Shown: positions 10,883-21,900 of the stretch, piece after piece
Layout: the number at the start of each line of letters is the position of its first letter
Numbering within the stretch: the first letter of the stretch is position 1
Assembly (NCBI GenBank): GCA_019828565.1
Contig: JAHDYR010000040.1
Span: forward strand, 121,970-185,969
DNA: 64,000 nt
Origin: Carpediemonas membranifera
Taxonomy: Eukaryota; Fornicata
Reading direction: 5' to 3'
Notes under the pieces: generated by a model
What the model saw: only the letters and a program-made list of their open reading frames with translations
Databases searched by the model: none
Told to the model about the DNA's origin: nothing
Program-made: the position numbers and the translations under genes

Positions 10883-11625
10883 TTAATCAGTTGATGGGTC
10901 ACTGCCCTCCCTGAGCAGCTCGGGGTGAGCGGCCAAGAACTTCTTGGCGGGCGGTGTGTGCTTGACCGAATCGATCGGCTCCCAGGTCTTGTCGGCGCTG
11001 CCGATCCACTTGACTCGGAGGAAACCGGGCTTGGAGCGAAGGATGCGCTCCACGAACCACTCCTCCTGGTCCGTGGCGGCGAAGTAGGCGAGGTCGCCCT
11101 CGCTCAGGTCAGACTTGACCGGGATGAGGTGGGTCAGGTGCACCGTGCGGCGAGGGGCGTCAGCCAGGCGCGGGACGATGACCGCAGAGAATGGGTTCAC
11201 CTCAACGACCTTGAAAGGGCCGGAGTGTCCGTGTAGCTTACTCTCCGTGTGGTTCTTCCGGAGGACGTAGTCTCCGGGCTTGATGGGAACGTGCTGGGTC
11301 TCTACCCTCCCCTGTCGGGTGGACGACTGGTGCTTGACGGCCTTGCGGCAGAGTTTGGCGAGGAGGTTGTCCATGGCTGTGAGGTACTCGGCCACGGAAG
11401 TGAGTGGCGTCTCGGCGGCGTGCTCTGAGGTGTCGTCTGGGCTGTTTATCTGCCGAGACGCGGCGTGCGTGCCGAACAGGAGTTCGAACGGAGTGAATCC
11501 TGTGGCGCTGTGAGGCGTGCTATTGATAATCCAGGCGACGTATGGGAGTAGTGTCGTCGACCAGACGTCGAACGCGTTGAATGAGAGTGCCAGTGTGCGG
11601 AGGTGGCGCTTAATCTCTAACGTCC
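10883..11625 (-). pseudogene. Ty3 integrase C-terminal half with chromodomain (element E4, copy 1)
   Basis: The frame covers the end of the integrase core (IINSTPHSATGFTPFELLFG), a linker, the GPF/Y-like module (HGHSGPFKVVEVNPFSAVIVP) and a chromodomain-like end (WFVERILRSKPGFLRVKWIG ... TWEPIDSV). It is fused at about 11626 to the element's leader and first 50 gag codons, so gag-protease-RT-RNase H and the integrase active site are all missing. The same deletion is present in the copy at 62631-63744, so the deleted form itself appears to have been duplicated. It cannot be catalytically active. Confidence 0.8.
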
Positions 11626-11769
11626 TGCTAAGGTCCCTCTAGGTTTTCTGTTATTGAATTCTTTGCGCTTGGCAAGTTGGCCTATCAGGGTGACGTGACG
11701 CCACCGGGATACGCGAGGGGTTACCCTCACTGATCCCAGGGGCTTCACCTTCCCTTGTTTGGTTGCCAT
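11617..11769 (-). pseudogene. Truncated gag start of element E4, 50 aa
   Basis: ATG at 11769 opens a 50-codon basic peptide (MATKQGKVKPLG at its start) that ends in TAG right where the integrase sequence begins. It is probably the original gag N-terminus joined to integrase by an internal deletion. A CTAGCTAG palindrome lies a few bases upstream of the ATG, near where the 5' LTR should end. The same short ORF, differing at one visible residue, occurs at 62973-63124. Confidence 0.5.
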
Positions 11770-12110
11770 GCTAGCTAGTTTGTTCTCTTCTCTTTTGTTT
11801 GTTTTTATAATGCTTGATAAGCAAGACTTATGACATACGACGTCTTTCCAACGGGGGAAGAACATTTACAAGAAACCCCTGGTTTGCTATGTAAATATTC
11901 GGGACTAACCGCCACCTGGCATTCCCTGGGTAAGTCGAACTGGCTCGCCTTACCTGACGAGCAGGTACACTGGCCTTGACCAGCGTCGGTCCTGGCGCCG
12001 TCGCTTCCAGCGCCAACTCTTCTGGCATTGTCCTTATCCCCTGTCCCCTGCACATTGCGCCAAAACCCATCACCCGAGGTGATAAATATCAGACACCTGA
12101 TGTGGTGCCA
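11770..12110 (-). repeat. Probable 5' LTR/leader of E4 copy 1
   Basis: The shared sequence of the two E4 copies starts here, reading inward from TGGCACCACATC at 12110. It begins with TG as LTRs do and leads to the gag ATG about 340 bp later. A second LTR for this copy was not found, so the LTR ends are not proven. The matching segment in the other copy is 62631-62971. Confidence 0.5.
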
Positions 12111-12500
12111 GGCCTTGGAGGTAACTTTGATACGACGTTCTGCTACCGGGATATGGGGGGTCTACCCCTCAGATCCCAGGAGTATTCTGGCCTGCCAAAG
12201 TCCTTCCAGGTTCCTGCTACTGTTGGTCTCTGTTCATGGTATGCTTGCCTTGCAGGGTAACGTGACGCCTGCTGGAATTTTCGTGGTTCGAAAGTCGGGT
12301 TGTGTGCTCTCCATGCCGCCTTGTCCCTGCCTGTGCATCCTTGTTTACTCATTTTCCCTGGTTCAGCCGTATGGGGCCGCGCGGCGAAATTGCGCAATTC
12401 TGAAAGTGCATCAGCTATATCTCGCCATCGGGTTCCCTGATTTGAGTTTACGCAATGCAGCCTTGCTCATAAAGCTTCTAGAGGCGCCGGTGTCAACAAT
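12111..12500. repeat. Dispersed repeat related to the E5 interior
   Basis: Sequence around 12340-12410 resembles 14725-14790 inside element E5: both carry a CTCATTTT(T)CCCTG block followed by a GCGGCGAAAT block. No coding frame was recognised. It is probably a fragment of an element related to E5. Confidence 0.4.
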
Positions 12501-12975
12501 GAAACTATATTGGTTTTCCTTTAAAACGGCGGACGTGGTCTTGGGACCTTCAGCGATCGCTGCGAGGTTTGCTTCGGCCTTCCTCCCCTCCAGCCGATGC
12601 TTCGGATGCTGGGGACAGCGGAAGGATTTGTGTCCGTACTTTTCGCAGATGGGACAAAAAGGGATCCCCAGCTTATTCTTGATGGGATCTGGGCCCGTAT
12701 GGCCCTGGGGAGGCTGTTGGGCCGGCCCCTTATGCGAGTGACTGGGCTGGCCGCCCTGGCGCTGCTAGCTCTTCCTCGTCAGATCTGTCCTGATCCGGAG
12801 ATACGGCTGATGTCATGACGACAGCGGCCTTGACTGACAGAACCAGCGGATGCCGACGCTGGCCGAACTTGAAGAAGCCCGGTGCATCCCGGTTAGGGCA
12901 ATGGGGGCGTGTGTTGCCCGTATGGCCGCAGCCGTTTATCTCGGAGACAATGTTCTCGGCAGAGATTTCGGACAA
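12500..12975 (-). pseudogene. Gag remnant with CCHC zinc knuckles
   Basis: On the minus strand near 12600-12650 the sequence encodes C-P-I-C-E-K-Y-G-H-K-S-F-R-C, an exact CX2CX4HX4C retroviral-type zinc knuckle. Further upstream (about 12910) a degenerate second knuckle (GCGHTGNTRPHC) is visible. Frame changes between them show decay. It is the nucleocapsid region of an LTR-retrotransposon Gag that would bind element RNA. Confidence 0.55.
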
Positions 12976-13389
12976 GTTCGGCAGTTTCAGACGGATAATC
13001 TCTTGAACGGATAAGAGTGGTGATCGGGTGATGCTCCATATGGAGACTTGTTAGTTGGCTGAGGAAAAATTACACGTCATCGCAAAACGAAGTGAAGACA
13101 CGACGCGAGAAGCTGGACAGAAACGGAGGCTTGATGTACGAACAAGCTGAGGGGTGCATTAAGCCTAGTATTAATACTGTGGCAACAAAAGGGGGAAAAG
13201 TGTTTACGTGCCGCAAGTTATATTGTGGCCAACGATACCAGCTATGCCAAGCCAGGCACATACAGAGTATCTCTGACCTCTGGCGAAAGACAGGCACACT
13301 TTGGAAAGAAAGAAAGATATTTATTGCGCTACTCAGTAAAAATGACTGAATTTGAGTCGATTGATGCGGAAAAAATTGAACGCAAGAAA
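12976..13389. other. Probable 5' flank of transposon M1
   Basis: No gene was recognised. The stretch precedes the Tc1/mariner transposase start at 13390 and may include its left terminal inverted repeat. The matching right end is lost, so this could not be confirmed. Confidence 0.35.
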
Positions 13390-13492
13390 TGGCTGTAACG
13401 GCAGAGGCACGAGCACAGATTGTACGTTTATATCAAGCTAACATGAAGAAGGTTGTTATACAGAAAGTTATGGCGGGGAACGGCGTCGCCAT

Positions 13493-13625
13493 TGTCAGCG
13501 CGGCACTTCAATCAAATATTTATTTATTTGATTGATGATCCGATCCGATCCCCGGGCAGGGTCCCGAATCGTCTTTTTGTTTTGCTTGTAAAGCTTCACC
13601 CCCCGTTTCGTCTGCGAAACGAACA
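13493..13625 (-). repeat. Solo LTR of the E2 family
   Basis: 133 bp beginning TGTCAGCG and ending CGAACA. It matches the 129-bp LTRs of E2 (41159-41287, 45853-45981) in reverse orientation apart from a 4-bp TATT insertion. It is flanked by the duplicated target CCAT (13489-13492, 13626-13629). It probably arose by recombination between the two LTRs of a full element. Confidence 0.95.
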
Positions 13626-13965
13626 CCATCAGTGCCAAGACCATATACCGTATTATCAGAGACCACGAGGCTAGTGTGAATGGCAGCAAGACAAGTAATG
13701 AACCGAATAAGCGTATATCTACGCGACCGCGCAACCATCGGCAGCTGGTTACCCTTGTGCGCCGTAAGATTGACCTTGACGAACCAATTCACGCCAAGAC
13801 CCTCATAGAGGAGCTGGCCACGGTCTTACATGTACATATGAGCGGTGAGACCATTCGGCGCGAGCTGAAAAACATGGGACTGTCCTATAAAGTGGGCGAC
13901 AAGCACTTCCAGGAGAGTGACGATCAACGCGTTCGCGATTACTGGGCGTACTACGCCACGTACAT

Positions 13966-14075
13966 TGTGGTGTGACTCAGGTCACAACAGGTATTATCCT
14001 GCACATTTGGTGCAGGATATGGCAGTATTCTCTCTAAAGTCTTTATTGGTTCCCTTGTGTCCAGGACTGACCACA
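13966..14075 (+). repeat. E5 5' LTR
   Basis: 110-bp LTR, TGTGGTG...GACCACA, identical by eye to the copy at 16630-16739. The termini are a short inverted repeat (TGTGGT/ACCACA). Target duplication ACAT lies directly outside. Confidence 0.9.
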
Positions 14076-14085
14076 ATGATATCAT
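14076..14085 (+). promoter_or_regulatory. Palindrome at the primer-binding position of E5
   Basis: ATGATATCAT is a perfect 10-bp palindrome starting at the first base after the 5' LTR, where a tRNA-complementary primer-binding site is expected. The same arrangement with other sequences is seen in E1, E2, E3 and E6. Confidence 0.75.
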
Positions 14086-16629
14086 TTCTTCCGGAGGAGA
14101 TGAGCTCAACGGTCCTGGCGCAGGAGAATCAATATAAGCAACATCAATTGACATTTTCACCAGAACCAATTTCTTCCGTTAGCGCAATGCAAATGTCTCC
14201 GCGGTGTCGACAGTTCAACTGAAATTCGCAAGCAACAACAAGTCTAGAGCGTTTAGTTCAACAAGACCATCAACTTCCACCAATGCACATAGCATACAAG
14301 CAAACAACAGGCCAATACCAGTAACCAAGCTTCAATAAGCTCCAATAAACGATACAGCTAGCTATCCTAGCCTCATGACATTCTTTTCATTAACCAACGG
14401 GGGGGGGGCGCTTAATTTACACAATGTTAACGAGGAAGCTAGTGTAAGTTAAACGTGAAGTCCTCTCCGCTTACCGAGGGAGAAGGAGTATACCAGTCGT
14501 AACTGGTACCGTGCCGTCGGATCCGGCGGATCCGAACCTTGCGCCATTCTGTCCGCATAAACTGCGTGACTCGCCTGACCGGCGAAACACCTTTTGCCCG
14601 GAGTGCCTGACTCTCATCTGGTTGTTCTCTTTTCCCTGCATGAAAAAAGCTTGGCAAATGCATCGACGCGAAAATCGGTCAGCATGGCCCTGCGCAGGTA
14701 CTGTCCCCGCACGGACCTCCCTGTTTTCTCATTTTTCCCTGATCGTTTGTTTTGGGGCTCGCGGCGAAATGGCGCGGTTCTAAAAATGCATCGCCATTTT
14801 CATGCCACACCGTCCCTGGATTTTGGCCGTTGTTACGCCATTGTACCCATGTTCAGTCAGCACCGGTGCGCTTTAACGTTACATGTACATTTATAACTCG
14901 TCGAAACTACGTTCGTAGTTCATCCAATCGGTCTCACCAGGAGGTTAATCCTCGGTGGAGACGGCCAGTGAGCTGTGTCGAACAACGGAGCATCTTGCAT
15001 GCTCTGAGTAGGCGCAGAGGCCAGGTAGGTTTTGTATAGCACATGAGTGTCTACAAGCCTTTGAGCTGTCGTTCGACATCTCTATTTTGCACCGCCTTGG
15101 CAGTTAGCCAGTATAGGGGTGTCGCTTACTTACATAGGGATCCCAACAACTTGATATATATCGCGATCCAGACCAGTAGGTCTGTGGACGGGTGGTAGTG
15201 GTCAGCTGAGCGTTGATCCACGGTGCGGTGAGTCTGAGGGAGTGCACGCCCGACGACAACACGGCTGTGTGTGACACCTTGGGACCGCCATCTAAGGTTC
15301 GGGTAATGGATGCTTTGCCGACGGGCTCTGCACATCTGAGCGTCCGGAAAGGCCATGTGGCAAGTACGGTTGTTACAGAGCATGTTCTGAGTCAGCTAGC
15401 GAGCATGTATGCTCCTAGCACACGAGTGTCGTTCAACACTCTTCTATTAAGCTATCAGGTCTGAGCCAGGCCGATTAACGGCGCTCGCTGACAGCGATTA
15501 GTCATGATTACACACCAGCGAGTTAGAGCTGAGCCCAGTCGGGTGCTCATCGCTGTGCTGTTGTCTTGAATGGTTGTGAGCCTAGGCCATCGTTCGATAG
15601 GTAAGCCCGACTCATTCATAAGCCTGAATACACGGCAGGCAGTCTATGATAGACTATGATGGAACATGAGCCGCAACGAGTCAGTGGGCCAGGGTTGAAA
15701 CCCGCAGTCCGACACGTCATCCCGGAGAACGGTTGTGTTCGGAGCAGTACCGTCGTTTGAATGGTATATGTCCAAATGGTGGACGGGTTAGACCGGCCCC
15801 AAGACCACAGTTGGAGGCGATGGGGTGGCCAAGCTTACGGTTAGAGGCTTGACCGATGAGACCCTGCATCGAGGACCGAGTTGTCCTATAGATGAGTGTC
15901 AGTAATAGAGTAGCCTGCTACCTTAAGCTTTTTGCTTAAGTGTGGTTGGATACGTCCCAAGAGACAGTCCCTTTTCAAAGACATACAGCGTCATGCCATA
16001 CGTGGCTATTATAGAGCCGTCAGAACAAACGCGCCTGACCAGTCTTTCGACAGGTTTGGTCGCTTCGTCTGGACCTTGAGCCCGACACGAAATGTTGCGC
16101 ATGCACAGCGCAGTCATCTGTCGCCACAAATCGAACTAGTGTGGCTTTCTCCGGCTTCACCTTTACGTGAGCGCCGGGTGGTTCTCTTCCCAAACCCCTT
16201 TGAGCGCTTCAGACAGCTCAGATTTTACTCAGCAATGACCTTTTTTCTTCCGGTTTCGGGTTTTTTCTTTAGTCTTCACCAGGTGGTTTCTCTTTCTGAT
16301 TCGATCAGTTTCTTCGCCGCCGCAGCAACTTCCCAATCATTGCCTACATGTGTTACGGCCGTCACTTAGACGACCGTGGAGGGGCAGTAACATCTACAAC
16401 CCAGCCACCACATCAGTTCCTTCATCGCAGCAAGTACATCGGACAGCTTAGAGCCGAACGGTCGGCCGTGCGGTCCACATGTGGTGTCGGAATATCTTTT
16501 TGATATCTCAAAACATTATGACATCGAGCAACGAAGGTTCCGTCACATGTCGCGTCACCAGACGCAACAGCTCACCTTACATACTTTTGTCAAGGCTCAT
16601 CTCTATCAAGATGAACCTTGGAGGGGCAG

Positions 16630-16739
16630 TGTGGTGTGACTCAGGTCACAACAGGTATTATCCTGCACATTTGGTGCAGGATATGGCAGTATTCTCTCTA
16701 AAGTCTTTATTGGTTCCCTTGTGTCCAGGACTGACCACA
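16630..16739 (+). repeat. E5 3' LTR
   Basis: Second 110-bp LTR of E5, preceded by a polypurine tract and followed by target duplication ACAT. Confidence 0.9.
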
Positions 16740-17030
16740 ACATCAGGCCTAACCACTCCATCAAGGACATTATTTTCCTAGATGAGTCCTCGTTCGACAG
16801 TCATGTAGTTCGGGGCAAGAGCTGGCTTCCGAAGGGTCGACACGTCGTGAAGATCTCCGGCAAGACGTACGGCAAGCGTCTGTCGGTTTGCGCCCTTCTA
16901 GGTATCGAGGGCATCGTCTGCTGCACGTTCACCACTGGCACTTATAAGGCCGACGATTTCTTCTCCTCCCTCGAGAGATTCTGCGAGGTCATCAAGAACA
17001 AGAATAGAGTTCTGGTACTCGACAACGCTC

Positions 17031-17790
17031 AGTCTCTCTGCTCGACGCGCAGTCCACGGAGTGGGAGCGTTGGCTCCCCACCTTGATGTTGATTCTGAAC
17101 AGCACCCCCCGTAGTGCACTAGGGGGAGCCAGTGCCCTCCAGACCCTTTGCGGGGTCACCAACGGCCCGACCGCGGCCCACCTGGAAGGCCTGGCGGAAC
17201 GGGCGGGTGCCCCAGATGTGCTGCACAGCTGGATTGCGGAGAGAGATCACTGGAGAGAGAAAGCTCGGGCCGCGGCGGCGAAGTACGAGCGTCGCCAGGT
17301 AATATTAGCAGACCAACACCTCAGGAAGAGCACGGAGGTGGTGGAAGGCGCCTTAGTCTTTCTTTTGCCGCCGAAACGACCGGCGAAGTTGCAGCCCAGA
17401 CTTCGTGGCCCCCTGAGGATAGCACGAAGGGCGGAGCACCCGAATACTTGGATGCTGAGAGACCTTGTGACGGAGAAGGAGCTTTTGGTCCATGAGGACC
17501 GGCTCGTAGATAGCCCCAAGATGTCGGATGGAGAGGCCACGAGACTTGCAGCAAGGGATCATGACGAATACGTCGTTGAGGCGATCATGGACCATCGTAT
17601 GAACCGCAAGACGAAGAAGATGGAACTTTTGATCCGCTGGGCGGGTTTTGAAGAGGATGAGGACTCATGGGAGCCCCTTAACAGAGATAACGCAAAGCTC
17701 GAAGCGATAGACGACTATCTTCTGTCTTTAGCGGCGGAAGAGAGGAAGGAGATGGACATGGCCCTTCGTAGGGTTGATTCACGCCATTAA
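17031..17790 (+). pseudogene. Ty3 integrase C-terminus with chromodomain
   Basis: From about 17036 the frame encodes the tail of an integrase core (LNSTPRSALGGASA), a basic helical linker, the RLRGPLRIARR module and a clear chromodomain (YVVEAIMDHRMNRKTKKMEL, then LIRWAGFEEDEDSWEPL). It stops at 17790. The N-terminal part is missing at the junction with transposase M1. The chromodomain would have directed integration to histone-marked chromatin. It is unlike E1-E6 in detail, so it is a further Ty3 family. Confidence 0.8.
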
Positions 17791-17982
17791 TCTCATTGCC
17801 GAACCTTAACCTGCACGGAGATGAATCTCCGAAGATCGACCGACGATTTTTTAGAGTATGATGATATCTTGAGATCGACACTTGACCACAGGATTGGAGG
17901 GCCATGATCGGGTTTTGATTACCCGGGGCAACCACCTTAACTTCCGATGAGGGGGACGAGGGGTAGTGTCATCTATAATCAT

Positions 17983-18267
17983 CTAATCAATTGATGAAGT
18001 CTCGACTGGTCTTTCGACACCTTGGTGTCGAGGGCGGGTTTTGTCATTAAAGCTACCTTTAGCGTATTCGGCAGCGCCACAGAGCATAACCCACTGGTCG
18101 CCTCTCTCGACCAGCTCCACCCCCTCCGGCACGTTGTAGGGCCCAACCTCGTCGTGCCACGTGCCTCTCTCGCTCTCGGCCAGCTGCATGGCCCGCAGCT
18201 CATCAGCATCTATGTTGCCTTGGGTAAAAATCATCGTGTTTGTCGCTCCCTCGTTTTCGTTGACCAT
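17983..18267 (-). CDS. Small hypothetical protein, 94 aa
   Basis: An ATG-started minus-strand frame with a hydrophilic, acidic composition (DADELRAMQLAESERGTWHD, then VELVERGDQWVMLCG). It lies upstream of, and divergent from, the NSE2-like gene once E3 is ignored. The amino-acid pattern looks coding but no family is recognised. It may be a small host gene or one exon of a larger one. Confidence 0.4.
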   Translation of the reverse strand: MVNENEGATNTMIFTQGNIDADELRAMQLAESERGTWHDEVGPYNVPEGVELVERGDQWVMLCGAAEYAKGSFNDKTRPRHQGVERPVETSSID

Positions 18268-18394
18268 AACACAAAATTAGCCCCGTTCCCGTGCTGTTCA
18301 GCAGAGTGAACGACTTCCCTTGACTCGGCCCGATCCGATTGCGACCAAATCTTCTCCGACGATTGGGGTCGAACAATCATAAATTGGAGAAGTT

Positions 18395-18518
18395 TGTGAT
18401 TTGCTCGGGGTGAACGGCCCGTGAGGGGAGATAAAGGCAACAAGAAGTTGGTACGTTTAATGCCGCGGCAGTGCTGGGGGAGTGAATGTACACCATAAAT
18501 GGAGTTACGTAATTCGCA
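18395..18518 (-). repeat. E3 3' LTR
   Basis: 124 bp, identical by eye to 25055-25178. Target duplication AGTT directly precedes it on the plus strand. Confidence 0.93.
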
Positions 18519-18947
18519 CTGCCTTTCTCGATAGCTGGCCAAGCTTGGACGGCTGAACGTGAGGGACGAACGCAAATCACCTGCGGACGATCTTCGACAC
18601 TCCTTTGGGTCGTTCAATCGTGCATCGGATGATCCTTTAGCGCACCTGGGCGTCCCCAGGCACTGGAGATTATACTGACGGGCCAAGGAAGCGTTCGGAA
18701 AAAACTTTGTCTGTCAGTTAGTCCAATTACTGGTACTTAGGGTTTGGTTGGCGGTTTCTCGTTGGATAGCGGCGTGGAGCGTCAAATTCTTTCGCTGTTG
18801 TGCTCGGGGGCACTCTGGGCTTCGTCTGGCGTGTTCTCCGAGGGTACCGGTCGCGAGGCTTCCGTACATCAGACGGATCTGGATGTTTGGGCTCAGCAGC
18901 GCGGTTCTCTGTCCGACGCTCTACTGTCTTTGGCGCCGCGTGCTTTT

Positions 18948-21900
18948 CTAGGACGTCGGCTGATACAGTAGTTCCTGCCCCTCTCCCGGGGTCGGTCCTC
19001 GGTGGACTAGACTCGTGGTCCCGTCCTCCTGGGGTTTCCCGTGGTGAGGGCTCCTTGCGCTTCTCCTCCAGCTCCCCAGTTGGGGTGGCACCGAGTCGGG
19101 AGGGTTAGCGGGCGGATCGAGTGGATGCCTGGGTCGACGCTGTCTGCGGTACTTCGCGACTCCGGGGAGCTTAGCGAAGCCATCATTGGCGTCAATGAAC
19201 TTTGCAAAGGTGTCTCTGCCAGCAAGCTGGTCGATGTTGATCCACGTGGCCTCTGATTTGGTCATGCCAGCCCAACGTACGAGCATGCGGTAGGGCGAAC
19301 TGCCCCGTTGCTGTTCGTAGTCAAGAATCTCTTCCGGCACAGACCGGTAGAAATCTTGTGCAGCGATACTACGAGCTTGCTCTTCGGTTAGGGCTTGCAC
19401 TGGTGACCAGTACAGGGAGGAGCCGTGGCGAATGATCTTGACAGTGTCCTGGATGAGGTCTTGGAGTTCGTACCTGTCTCTGGTGAGGGTTTGGAGGACC
19501 CGACACGGGCCCCGTACTGGCAGGTCCAGACGGCCTCTGGCCCTGGGTTCTAAGGAGATGTACACATAGTCACCGGGGGCAGGCCTAGGCCCGGCGACGG
19601 GGAGATGGTCGTCTTTCCACTTGCTCCTCTCAGCCAGCGCGTCGTTGACTGTTTTCAGCAGTCTTTTCGCCCGGTCAATAGTCAGTCTGGGGTTGTTCTG
19701 ACTGCGCTTGAGGTCGGTTGTTGTGGCGAGTAGAGCTGCGTGGGCTTGGAAAGGTGAGAGGTCCCCGAGTGGAGCGGATGGGGTATCGTTGACTGCGGTC
19801 TGGGCGTCGCTCAGCACTTGTGTCCAATCCTCATCTCGCACTTCGTGTACGAGCTCTCTGAGCGCCCGGTTGACGGACCGGATCACGTTTTCCACGGCCC
19901 CGTTGGCTTCGTGGCGCAACGAAGTGGTCACGTGGTGGTCGATGCCGAGTAGTTCAAGCTCTCTTGAGAAAGCTAGTCCGAACTGGGACCCGCTATCGGT
20001 TTGGACTTGTTGGGGTAGCCCCCAGTGGCGTATGTAGCCACGTTTGAGAGCGTTCAAGGCCTCCGCTGTACTAGAGTTTTGCATTGGCTCCAGCACTGTG
20101 AAGCGAGTGGTAGGCTCTTTGATCACCAGGACGTGAGTGAATCCTTGGTGCTCGGGGAGAGGACCTAGGGTGTCCACGTGCAAGTGATGGATGGACCCGA
20201 CAGGTGCGCGGGAGTCTGGCAAGTGTCGCTGGTCGATTGGGACCGGCTCGAGCCGGGACTTGGAGCAGATTGGACACGCGAGCAGGCGCTCGGCGATGTC
20301 GTGCTTGATCCCGCTCCAGAGCGTATCGTCCTGCTTCAGCCGGCGGAACATGGCTTTGGCCTTGCGGTGATACTTGCCGTGTGCGCGGTCGAGAAGGTCC
20401 TGTTTCGCCTCTTCCGCAAGCTGATCTGGTAGGTCGGAGTCTTGGGAGGTGTGGCTGAGGCTACACAGGTACGCGGACGGGGTGATATCCACTGAGGGTC
20501 GCGGCCAATACCGTGACAGTGTGTCGGCCACAATGTTGTCGGCCCCCGGAATGTGCGTGATGGAGATGTCGAGGTCAGCAATCTCCGTGAACCAGCGACG
20601 GACCTTACGGTTGTTCGTCGCCGAGGCGAGGAAGGTGAGGTTGCGGTGGTCAGTCTCGACATCGACGTGATGTCCTTGAACGATGTCCTCGAACTTGAGG
20701 AGGCTGGCAACGACGCCATAAGCCTCTTGCTCAATTGTAGGCCAGGCAGCCATCGTGTCGTTGAACTGCTTCGAGTAGAACGCGATGGTTTGTTCCGACC
20801 CATCGTCTGCCAGCTGGAACAGCTGGGCTCCGATGCCGTGTACGGAGGCGTCTGTCCGGAGACGGAACGGCCTGTCATAATTGGGATGAGTGAGGTCCTC
20901 GGGCTCCGCGATGATGGCTTTGAGGGTCTCGAACGCTTTCTGATGGTCTCGCGTCCAGGACCACTGGGTTCCCTTGCCGAGGAGGGTGTTCAGAACCCGG
21001 GTCTGGTCTGCCATGTGTGGTAGGAATGGCCGGAGGTAGTTGACCAGGCCGAGGAATGAGCGCAGCTCACGTGGGTTCGATGGTGGTTTGATTGTAGCGA
21101 TGGCGTCGATGCGGTCCTGTGAGATGTGGACACCCGACTCGTCTACAAGAAGACCGAGGATCTTGGCGCGCTTAGTGCCGATGATAGACTTCTTGGCCTT
21201 CAGACGGAGGCGGCATTGGGCACAGCGGGTGAGGAACCGGTCGACCCGATCATAGAGTTCCTCAGGAGTTCTCCCGAGGACTACTGCATCGTCAATGAAG
21301 ACGAACAGCTCGTCACGGTCGATCGAGTCTTGGAAGACCTTGGTAACTGCCCGCTGGAAGGCGGCTGGCCCATTGCGCACTCCAAACGGAAGTCGGTTGA
21401 ACTCATAGAGTCCGTTGGGTCCCTGGAATGCTGTCAGGTGTCGGGAACTCTCGGCAACCTTCAGCTGGTGGAACCCTGACGTAAGGTCGAAGGTCGCGAA
21501 GTACTTGACCCCACGGCACTTCTCCCTCAGTTTGTCTGGCGACAACATGGGGTAGGCGTCGGCTCTCGTAACTGCATTCAGCTGGCGGTAGTCAACGCAG
21601 AAGCGCCAAGTATCGTCTGGCTTCCGGATCAGCAGAACTGGAGCTGCCCAGTCCGACGACGACGGGCGGATGATGCCCTTCTGGAGCATGTCGCGGATGC
21701 CGTCCCTAACCGCCTCAGTCATCTTTGGGTTCTTGTGGCGGTACGCTGCCCGAACTGGGATGCTGCCAGGGTTGAGGACGAACTCGAACTCGCCCAGGTC
21801 GGCGCCGCCTGGATGGGGGTCGCCGAATGTGTTCTGAGCGACGTGCCTGCCCAGGAGGTCCTCAAAGCGGCCACGTACCTCGCTAGGGAGGTCGTCGGAG

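Larger units (their letters stand above)
13966..16739 (+). mobile_element. E5: non-autonomous LTR element, 2.77 kb
   Basis: Two identical 110-bp direct repeats (13966-14075 and 16630-16739) start TGTGGTG and end GACCACA, flanked by the 4-bp duplication ACAT (13962-13965, 16740-16743). A purine-rich tract (CTTGGAGGGGCAG) precedes the right LTR. The palindrome ATGATATCAT (14076-14085) abuts the left LTR. The 2.55-kb interior holds no gag or pol: open frames are short and unlike retroelement proteins. A run of about ten G lies at 14400-14408. It must have been mobilised by proteins from another element. The LTR identity implies a recent event. Confidence 0.85.
13390..17030 (+). pseudogene. Tc1/mariner transposase M1, split by two LTR insertions and truncated
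   Basis: Three plus-strand segments (13390-13492, 13626-13965, 16740-17030) read in one frame once the solo LTR (13493-13625), element E5 (13966-16739) and one copy of each target duplication are ignored. They encode an N-terminal helix-turn-helix (KTIYRIIRDHEAS), a second DNA-binding region, and the start of a DDE/D catalytic core with IIFLDESSFD and RVLVLDNA. The gene is cut at about 17030, before the third catalytic acidic residue, by a Ty3 integrase fragment. It would have cut and pasted DNA in the nucleus. It is dead now. Confidence 0.85.

Noticed and set aside
11770-11790. CTAGCTAG as a sixth abutting palindrome (E4)
   Set aside because: It is only 8 bp and the LTR end is not defined by a second LTR or target duplication, so adjacency cannot be shown. 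It is not counted as evidence.
15932-16369. 145-codon open frame inside E5
   Set aside because: Ser/Phe/Arg-rich with no motif, no good start context, and surrounded by clearly non-coding sequence. It is treated as chance.
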